From assembly GCA_030623125.1 (NCBI GenBank), contig JAUXMQ010000006.1:1-11839 (forward strand): a stretch of DNA of 11,839 nucleotides, given 5' to 3'. This document shows, piece by piece, positions 6,923 through 11,839 of this stretch. The notes beneath the pieces were generated by a model that was not told where the DNA came from, did not search any database, and saw nothing but the letters and a program-made list of their open reading frames with translations. The translations under genes were made by a program, and so were the position numbers. Origin of the DNA: Acidimicrobiia bacterium (GTDB taxonomy: Bacteria; Actinomycetota; Acidimicrobiia; Spongiisociales; ZC4RG35). Within the stretch, counting starts at the first letter, position 1. Each line of letters opens with the position of its first letter.

Positions 6923-6971
6923 GCGGAATACCACAACCAATATGGCTTCTGTACGATCCCAGGTTCCAACA
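6923..6971. promoter_or_regulatory. Divergent promoter region for the fhaA operon and tRNA-Leu
   Basis: Only 49 bp separate fhaA from the divergent tRNA gene, so both promoters must share or overlap this space. For the tRNA, TACGAT at 6952-6957 fits a -10 hexamer with transcription starting about 8 bases before the mature 5' end. For fhaA, on the minus strand, TTGGAA (6969-6964) and CATATT (6944-6939) could be -35 and -10 with a long 19-bp spacer, starting transcription about 10 bases before the ATG. The hexamers are read by eye and are not strong. Confidence 0.35.
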
Positions 6972-7055
<84 letters not shown>

Positions 7056-7057
7056 CG

Positions 7058-8050
7058 GTGATATTTGATCCACCACCCCGCCGGCGAGCGGTGGCACGCT
7101 ATTTCCTGCTCATAGTCGTGGGTGTCGCTGTCATAGCTGGCCTGATTGTCTCGGCCTCCGGTGATGAGACCCGGGCCGAGCTTGATTATCTCGAGGAAAT
7201 GCAGAGTCAGGCCGTCGAGATATCCAAGGGTGGTGACGCCCTCCGTGATGTTGTTTCTCGTCTCCAGCGCATCGATAGAACCGAGTTTGTGACGGTCATC
7301 GACGGAGTCATGGAGGATCTGGCCGTAAGCCTGGCGTTCGTCGAGAACGCCCCTCCCACGCCCTCGTTGACTCCGGTTCGCTCGATGTACCGCCAGGCCT
7401 TGCGGACCTGGGAGGACGGGGTGGAGGGGTACGGTGCGTCGGTTCTCGAAGCGGCGGACAACCCTGAGAGTCTCCTGGTTGTCGACACGATGGCCGACTC
7501 GTTGGCCGAGCTGAGGGCCGGTGACACCTTCTATGCCGATCTTGTGGTGGAGATGCGACGAATCGACATTCCCAACCCGCTGACTCCGATGCCTGTCGTC
7601 ACGCTGATGCCGGCGGAGGGCAGTCTGGTGAGTCTTTCGGTTTCGTACATCGACTCCGCCCGGTCCCCCAATAGCGGACTGGCACTTCGCCCCGGACTCG
7701 CCGTGAGCCAGATCGTCTCCGACCCCGAGTGGCAGGTAGACCCATCCGACCAGGTGGTGGTTCCGATCACCGATAGCATCGTGTTTTCGGTCGTTGTGAC
7801 CAATGTCGGCAACGTGGCGAGCGGAGTTGAAGCGCTCGTGCTGACACTCACCGGTGGGCCCGAGCAGATACGCGAACAGGCAGAGGTGGCAGCGCTTCAG
7901 CCAAATCAGCAGGTGACGATTATCTTCGACGCGTTGGAGGTCGAACCGGGAGGCATATACGAGGTTGCGGCCATCCTCGCCATCACCGGTGACGACTCCA
8001 ACGCCAACGACAACGAGATTCGGGTTCAGTTCACCGTCAACGAAGACTGA
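7058..8050 (+). CDS. Membrane-anchored protein with CARDB-like C-terminal domain, function unknown
   Basis: Up to 330 residues; I do not recognise the family over its full length. A short Pro/Arg-rich N-terminus (1-14) precedes one membrane helix (about 14-33), so the rest should lie outside the membrane. Residues 36-165 look helical and acidic, with amphipathic stretches. Residues about 235-327 resemble a CARDB/Ig-like beta domain: a VVVTNVGNVASG strand-turn, a LQPNQQVTIIF stretch and a final DSNANDNEIRVQFTV strand. The GTG at 7058 lies two bases after the tRNA and has no separate Shine-Dalgarno sequence; an in-frame GTG at 7091 (MARYFLL) is an equally possible start. The gene may be read from the tRNA promoter. 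A role in the cell envelope is inferred from topology only. Confidence 0.75.
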   Translation: MIFDPPPRRRAVARYFLLIVVGVAVIAGLIVSASGDETRAELDYLEEMQSQAVEISKGGDALRDVVSRLQRIDRTEFVTVIDGVMEDLAVSLAFVENAPPTPSLTPVRSMYRQALRTWEDGVEGYGASVLEAADNPESLLVVDTMADSLAELRAGDTFYADLVVEMRRIDIPNPLTPMPVVTLMPAEGSLVSLSVSYIDSARSPNSGLALRPGLAVSQIVSDPEWQVDPSDQVVVPITDSIVFSVVVTNVGNVASGVEALVLTLTGGPEQIREQAEVAALQPNQQVTIIFDALEVEPGGIYEVAAILAITGDDSNANDNEIRVQFTVNED

Positions 8051-8127
8051 TTCCGGCTTTCCTAAGGCATGGCGCGTCGTATTTGATCTTTCGCGCAAAC
8101 AGAAGGCTGGAACACCTGACTCATCGT

Positions 8128-8133
8128 TACCAT
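8128..8133 (+). promoter_or_regulatory. Possible -10 element for serS
   Basis: TACCAT lies 10 bases before the serS ATG at 8144, in a 93-bp gap after the preceding gene. The bases before the ATG (CCGCTGCCCC) contain no ribosome binding site, so a start of transcription at or just before the ATG would fit a leaderless mRNA, which is common in actinobacteria. No convincing -35 was found at 16-18 bp spacing. I saw no T-box leader or other riboswitch in this gap. Confidence 0.25.
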
Positions 8134-8143
8134 CCGCTGCCCC

Positions 8144-9391
8144 ATGATCGATCCGAAACTCCTCCGCGATAACCCCGAGATCATCGCCGAATCGCTGCGT
8201 CGCCGCGGGTTCGACCTCGATCTCGAAGCCCTGATCGAGCTGGACGCTTCTCATCGTGCTGCGCTTCGGGAGTCCGAAGAGCTGAGGGCGTCTCAGAACG
8301 AGTCAGGCAAGAAGATTGCCTCGCTCGATGGCGACGCCAAACAGGCTGCCATCGAAGAGGTCTCCGGTCTGGCGGCTGCCCAAAAGGATGCGGCGGGGAG
8401 AGCCGACGAGCTGGCGGCAGCCTTCAGGACAGCCTTTCTCGAAGTTCCCAATCTGGTCGACCCCTCCGCGGCCGACGGCTTCACCGAAGAGGACGGTGTC
8501 GAGATCAAGCGGTTCGGCGATGCCGCCACTGAAGGAGCCGACCATGCTTCGCTCGGCGAGGCGCTCGACATCATCGACACCGCTCGCGCTTCCAAAGTCT
8601 CGGGGAGTCGGTTTGGCTACTTGAAGGGCAAGGGTGCGCTTCTCGAGCTCTCGCTGGTGCGCTGGGCCATGGACAATCTCTCCGAGGCCGGGTTCACCCC
8701 GATGATCCCTCCCGTACTCGTTCGTGAGCACGCTCTTGAAGGCACCGGATTCTTCCCTGAAGCCCGCGAACAGGTCTACGACATCCCCAAAGACGAGCTT
8801 TTCCTGGTGGGAACCTCGGAGGTGTCGATGGCGGCGTACCACGGTGACGAGATCCTCGACGGGGATGACCTTCCGATCCGATATGCAGGGTTTTCCACCT
8901 GCTTCAGGAGAGAGGCGGGGACATATGGGAAGGACACAGCCGGCATCTTTAGGGTTCATCAGTTCGACAAGGTGGAGATGTTTGTCTTCATCGAGCCTGA
9001 AGATTCCGTCGAGGAGCATGACCGGTTGCTCGAAGTCGAGGAGTTACTGGTGCGCCAACTCGACGTTCCGTATCGCGTCGTCAACGTTGCTGCCGGCGAC
9101 CTGGGAGCGTCGGCTGCCAAGAAGTACGACATCGAGGCCTGGTTTCCGGGAGAGCAGAACTACAGAGAGATCACCTCGTGCTCGAACACGACGGATTTTC
9201 AGGCTAGGCGACTCAAGATTCGAGCCAGGGGTGAGAAGGGAAATCGGATTGTCCACACGCTGAACGGCACCGCGTGTGCCGTGGGTCGAACGATCCTTGC
9301 GATTCTGGAGAATCACCAGCAGCCCGATGGTTCGGTGGTGATCCCAGAGGCGCTCCGTCCCTACACCGGGTTCGACAGCATCGAACCGTGA
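8144..9391 (+). CDS. serS: Seryl-tRNA synthetase
   Basis: 415 residues, normal for bacterial SerRS. It attaches serine to tRNA-Ser (and to tRNA-Sec where present) in the cytoplasm. The N-terminus MIDPKLLRDNPEIIAESLRRRG is the family's usual beginning (shown in parts: MIDPKLL and ESLRRRG), followed by the long antiparallel coiled-coil arm (about 28-103) that grips the variable arm of the tRNA. The class II core shows motif 1 near 184-192 (FTPMIPPVL), the serine-site GTSE loop (223-226), motif 2 FRREAGTYGKDTAG (254-267) continuing to FRVHQF, SNTTDFQARR (348-356 region), and motif 3 NGTACAVGRTILAILEN (374-390). The stop overlaps the next gene's start in GTGA, so the two are probably co-translated. 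Confidence 0.97.
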   Translation: MIDPKLLRDNPEIIAESLRRRGFDLDLEALIELDASHRAALRESEELRASQNESGKKIASLDGDAKQAAIEEVSGLAAAQKDAAGRADELAAAFRTAFLEVPNLVDPSAADGFTEEDGVEIKRFGDAATEGADHASLGEALDIIDTARASKVSGSRFGYLKGKGALLELSLVRWAMDNLSEAGFTPMIPPVLVREHALEGTGFFPEAREQVYDIPKDELFLVGTSEVSMAAYHGDEILDGDDLPIRYAGFSTCFRREAGTYGKDTAGIFRVHQFDKVEMFVFIEPEDSVEEHDRLLEVEELLVRQLDVPYRVVNVAAGDLGASAAKKYDIEAWFPGEQNYREITSCSNTTDFQARRLKIRARGEKGNRIVHTLNGTACAVGRTILAILENHQQPDGSVVIPEALRPYTGFDSIEP

Positions 9392-10020
9392 GCGAGGTCT
9401 CCGACCCGATCTTTGCCAAGATCGCCGCACAGTACGACCGAGTAAATCGGGTCCTTTCGTTTGGCCAGGAGAGGAAGTGGAGGGCTTTCGGTATTCGTCA
9501 ACTCAGCCAGGGGTCAGTGCTCGACCTTGGCTGTGGTACCGGTGATACCGATTTCGAGGGCCGCACGGTCATAGGAATCGACCCGGTCATCGAGATGCTG
9601 GCTCTGAGCCCCGTGGTGGCGAAAGCCGGTGCCGTTGGGGAGGCGCTGCCGTTCCGCGATGCCAGCTTTGATGCTGTGTTCAGTGCCTATGTATTTCGCA
9701 ATCTGACATCGGTCGACGCCACTCTCGAAGAGATGCATCGAGTCCTGAAGCCGGGAGCAGCGGCAGTGGTGATTGGTCTGAGCCGTCCAATCAACCCGGT
9801 CCTCCGTTTCATCCACCGCGTGGGAACCGCCATCGTGCTACCTCTGGTTGGGCTGGTCTTTGCTCGTGCCCCCAAGGAGTATTGGTACCTCCACAAGAGT
9901 CTCGACACCCTGCCGCCCCCCGAGAGGCTGTTCGTCGGGCGTCGACTCGACTACGAGACGCACTGGCGCAACGGCGTCTTCGGCTTCGTCTATGGCGTGA
10001 GGTTGCGCAAACCAGAGTGA
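9388..10020 (+). CDS. UbiE/MenG-like SAM-dependent methyltransferase, shortened
   Basis: 210 residues from the GTG at 9388, which overlaps the serS stop by four bases (GTGA). The frame is open further upstream, but only as an overlap with serS. Family signs are YDRVNRVLSFGQERKWR (16-32), SAM-binding motif I VLDLGCGTGD (44-53), GID at 63-65, FRNLTSVDATLEEMHRVLKPG (in parts: FRNL and MHRVLKPG) and the C-terminal YWYLHKSLDTLPPPE region. These match demethylmenaquinone methyltransferase, the last step of menaquinone synthesis. Unusually, GTGD is followed by only about nine residues before GID, where relatives have about twenty, so the helix after beta-strand 1 seems to be lost. It may be a functional divergent MenG, a related enzyme, or a degraded copy. 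No frameshift is visible. Confidence 0.78.
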   Translation: MSEVSDPIFAKIAAQYDRVNRVLSFGQERKWRAFGIRQLSQGSVLDLGCGTGDTDFEGRTVIGIDPVIEMLALSPVVAKAGAVGEALPFRDASFDAVFSAYVFRNLTSVDATLEEMHRVLKPGAAAVVIGLSRPINPVLRFIHRVGTAIVLPLVGLVFARAPKEYWYLHKSLDTLPPPERLFVGRRLDYETHWRNGVFGFVYGVRLRKPE

Positions 10021-10041
10021 TCGTGACCCCGTCATCGAGAC

Positions 10042-10055
10042 ACGGTGAACACCGT
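10042..10055. terminator. Short inverted repeat between convergent methyltransferase gene and ffs
   Basis: ACGGTG-AA-CACCGT forms 6-bp arms in the 49-bp gap between the methyltransferase stop and the 3' end of the oppositely directed SRP RNA. It could act as a weak two-way terminator, but neither side has a T-run and the stem is short. An operator or chance are alternatives. Confidence 0.3.
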
Positions 10056-10069
10056 TGACACCGGCCGCC

Positions 10070-10172
10070 GGCTCAAACCAGGTGACCCTGCGGCACCCGG
10101 AACGATCCACTTAGGGCTGCTTCCTTCCGGACCTGACCCGATTCATGGTGTTCCGCCGCGCAGGACCCAGCC
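10070..10172 (-). ncRNA. ffs: Signal recognition particle RNA (4.5S type)
   Basis: The minus strand carries the highly conserved SRP helix 8 sequence: GGTCAGGTCCGGAAGGAAGC, continuing AGCC, at about 10138-10115, including the GGAA tetraloop (10128-10125) that contacts the Ffh M domain. Flanking strands pair as expected for the elongated hairpin: CCA/TGG, GGAAC/GTTCC, CCTGCG/CGCAGG, and an outer GGCT/AGCC that I used to set the ends, giving about 103 nt, the usual size for an actinobacterial small SRP RNA. True ends could differ by several bases. With Ffh and FtsY it targets nascent membrane proteins to the translocon. No Alu domain is present. Confidence 0.93.
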
Positions 10173-10377
10173 GTCAACACCGCGTGTCCGACATCCGGGC
10201 GGTATGCCCCGGTATGTCGTGCCCCTCGGACGGGGGATTCGGTCCCGCATGAAGAGGGTTTCGGGTTCAGGGCACCCCTAGCGCCCCACCTACACGATCA
10301 CCCGGAAGGCTACAGACCCCTCGCACCTACGGCGAGGTGAGGATGGAATCCGGAGGGTGTTACCTTGACGAGTTCGC
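10173..10377. other. Intergenic region between ffs and the divergent MFS gene
   Basis: This 205-bp stretch should hold the ffs promoter (minus strand) and the leader of the transporter gene (plus strand). Visible structure: an imperfect hairpin CCGGGC-ggtat-GCCCCGG at 10195-10212 just upstream of ffs; GGTATG repeated at 10201 and 10211; and a hairpin with 6-bp arms CCTCGC/GCGAGG at 10319-10337 in the transporter leader. GGAGGG at 10352-10357 is 20 bases before the ATG, too far for a normal Shine-Dalgarno role. I found no clear coding frame, tRNA or known riboswitch consensus here. Confidence 0.5.
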
Positions 10378-11556
10378 ATGTCAGCTCATCGTTTCGGTCC
10401 CAACTTTCCCCGGCTCTTCACGGCTGCTCTCTTTCAGGAGATTCCCTTTGCCCTGATGATCCATCTCCCGGGACATCTATCCGATCTTGGGGCTACCGAG
10501 GCCCTGATTGGAGTGCTCTACGCCGCCTCGGCTGCGGTCTCGCTGCTGCTCCGTCCAGCAATGGGCCGCCTCCTTGACCTGACTCACCGGAGAACGATCC
10601 TTCTCGTTGGAGGGCTCGTCAATATGGCCGTGATCTTCAGTTTGGTCACAGCAGATGTTTGGGGTCCGTATCTGTGGGTGTTGTTTCTCGCATGGAGGAT
10701 TGTCCAGATAACTTTGTTCACTGCGATGCTCACCTACGGAGCCGACTCGATCCCGGTGGAGCGCCGCACACAGGGCCTCGCCATTTTCGGCTTGTCCGGT
10801 CTGATCCCGATCGCCATTGGCGGATACGTCGGGGACGTTGTCATTGACAGCTTTGGCTTCGATGGGTTGTTCGTGCTGGCGGGGGTCATCGGGCTTGTCT
10901 CGTGGCTTATAGTCAGAACTCTTCCGACACTTCCGGTGCGAGGTCGTCAGCCACGACGCAGCTTCTGGGCGCCGCTGGTTCAGAGGAACATGCTCCCGTT
11001 GTGGTTTGTTGCGCTGCTTTTTGCCGTCGGAATCGAATCACTGTTCACTTTTACTCGCACCTATGTCGACGAGCGTCAGATCGGGACCGCCGGGGCCTTT
11101 TTCGCGGCATACGGAATCGCCGCGGCGTTAACCCGGATCGTGGGGGGCCAGTTCTACGACCGAATACCTCATCGGCCTCTCTTGGTGGGCTCGATTGCCG
11201 CTTACGGGATCGGTCTTGGAATCATGGCATTGGCCGGGTCGGAAGTCTCGCTGATGCTCGCCGCCATTGTCACCGGTACCGCTCACGGTGCGGTATTCCC
11301 CCTGCTCTCCAGCGAGGTAGTCAACCGTGCCCGCATCTCGGAGCGAGGATCGGCAATGACTGTGTTCACTTCGCTGTTTGACATAGCCTTGCTGCTCGGC
11401 GCCCCGGCGGTCGGGTTCTTGATAGTTGGGTTCGACTATCTGGTGGCATTCGCGGCGGTGGGTGCGACCTTGATCGTTGGAGCAGTTGTCTATGGGATAT
11501 GGGACCGTCGAATGGTTGCCGGCTCAGCGCTTGTCGGCGAAGAATCTCTCGAGTAG
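10378..11556 (+). CDS. Major facilitator superfamily transporter
   Basis: 392 residues, with hydrophobic segments consistent with the 12-helix MFS layout. The loop between helices 2 and 3 carries the MFS motif A pattern GRLLDLTHRR (63-72), and the matching loop in the second half reads GQFYDRIPHR (257-266). A more polar central loop (about 184-200, with RGRQPRR) separates the two halves. Such proteins use ion gradients to export or import small molecules; drug or metabolite export is most frequent for this subtype, but the substrate cannot be read from the sequence. An in-frame TGA shortly upstream (10366-10368) makes ATG 10378 the first available start. There is no good Shine-Dalgarno sequence. 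Its 3' end overlaps the convergent tadA by 33 bp. Confidence 0.88.
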   Translation: MSAHRFGPNFPRLFTAALFQEIPFALMIHLPGHLSDLGATEALIGVLYAASAAVSLLLRPAMGRLLDLTHRRTILLVGGLVNMAVIFSLVTADVWGPYLWVLFLAWRIVQITLFTAMLTYGADSIPVERRTQGLAIFGLSGLIPIAIGGYVGDVVIDSFGFDGLFVLAGVIGLVSWLIVRTLPTLPVRGRQPRRSFWAPLVQRNMLPLWFVALLFAVGIESLFTFTRTYVDERQIGTAGAFFAAYGIAAALTRIVGGQFYDRIPHRPLLVGSIAAYGIGLGIMALAGSEVSLMLAAIVTGTAHGAVFPLLSSEVVNRARISERGSAMTVFTSLFDIALLLGAPAVGFLIVGFDYLVAFAAVGATLIVGAVVYGIWDRRMVAGSALVGEESLE

Positions 11557-11839
11557 TCGACTGCACTCATCGACGAGGACGCCTTCGACGAGTTCGATGC
11601 GGTGGTTGAGACGTCGGTCCTGCGGGATGTTGTAAAGGGACCAAGCCGCGCCGGCTTTGGGGTCGCTCGCCCCGTAGACGATGCGGTCCAGTCTGGCCCA
11701 GACCGCAGCTCCGGCGCACATCGGACACGGTTCCAGGGTCACCACCAGCGTGTGACCGGCCAGCCGCCAGTCGCCGATCTCTCGCGATCGGGTAGACAAC
11801 ACCAGCATCTCTGCATGGGCGGTCGGATCCCGGAATTGC
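11524..11839 (-). CDS. tadA: tRNA adenosine(34) deaminase TadA, partial at right edge
   Basis: The C-terminal part, about 104 residues, of a zinc-dependent tRNA deaminase that converts A34 to inosine in the tRNA-Arg(ACG) wobble position. The frame continues past the internal Met at 11808 to the window edge and reads QFRDPTAHAEM, containing the zinc-ligand and proton-shuttle motif HAE; the second motif PCPMCAG follows with two more zinc cysteines. VYGASDPKAGAAWSLYNI and the C-terminal LLERFFADKR region also match TadA. Roughly the first 40-50 residues and the start codon lie outside the window. The 3' end overlaps the transporter gene. In several actinobacteria tadA, ffs and dnaX lie near each other, so dnaX might be found nearby; this is inference. 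Confidence 0.93.
   Translation of the reverse strand, partial: QFRDPTAHAEMLVLSTRSREIGDWRLAGHTLVVTLEPCPMCAGAAVWARLDRIVYGASDPKAGAAWSLYNIPQDRRLNHRIELVEGVLVDECSRLLERFFADKR

Noticed and set aside
10225..10260. A tRNA-like sequence (CCGAATCCC on the minus strand) upstream of ffs, considered as tRNA-Ser
   Set aside because: The T-loop consensus TTCGA is not met and no acceptor or anticodon stem can be paired around it.

Overview
The window is chromosomal DNA from a GC-rich actinobacterium. The main evidence is the gene block read on the minus strand from about 6922 down to 368: fhaA, fhaB, pstP, rodA, pbpA and a PASTA-domain kinase of the PknB type, with crgA on the opposite strand at the end. This is the conserved actinobacterial growth, division and cell-wall signalling cluster, which in mycobacteria lies close to the replication origin. 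A leucine tRNA gene sits directly upstream of fhaA, as I recall it does in Mycobacterium tuberculosis. The Thr/Pro-rich tail of the kinase, the absence of a pknA-type second kinase and the compact FhaA and PstP proteins point to a deep-branching lineage, perhaps Acidimicrobiia or a relative, rather than Mycobacterium or Streptomyces. That placement is an inference.

Layout: 1-130 is a regulatory region with three adjacent inverted repeats, one a perfect 20-bp palindrome and another containing an actinobacterial DnaA-box sequence. crgA (131-367, +) converges with the kinase gene without a single base between their stop codons. The minus-strand operon from 6922 to 368 is tightly packed: three junctions overlap (TGATG, ATGA, ATGA) and the other two gaps are 21 and 36 bp. 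Together it encodes two FHA-domain phosphothreonine readers, a Ser/Thr phosphatase, a SEDS glycosyltransferase, its class B PBP partner and the Ser/Thr kinase. This forms a complete loop linking envelope sensing by phosphorylation to peptidoglycan polymerisation and crosslinking, with CrgA as a small membrane protein of the divisome/elongasome.

The plus-strand half starts at 6972 with tRNA-Leu(CAG). It is followed two bases later by an unrecognised membrane-anchored protein with a CARDB-like C-terminal domain. Then come serS (seryl-tRNA synthetase) and an overlapping UbiE/MenG-like methyltransferase that appears to lack part of its Rossmann fold. The SRP RNA gene ffs is on the minus strand at 10070-10172. 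A roughly 205-bp region separates it from a divergent 12-TM MFS transporter gene, whose 3' end overlaps by 33 bp the convergent 3' end of tadA, which runs off the right edge.

No mobile element, CRISPR array or prophage gene was seen. The window is mostly a conserved housekeeping region. The points that deserve a second look are the palindrome cluster at 21-84, the soluble form of PstP with a single kinase, the shortened methyltransferase and the unknown CARDB-like protein wedged between the tRNA and serS. I found no convincing evidence of an entirely new system.
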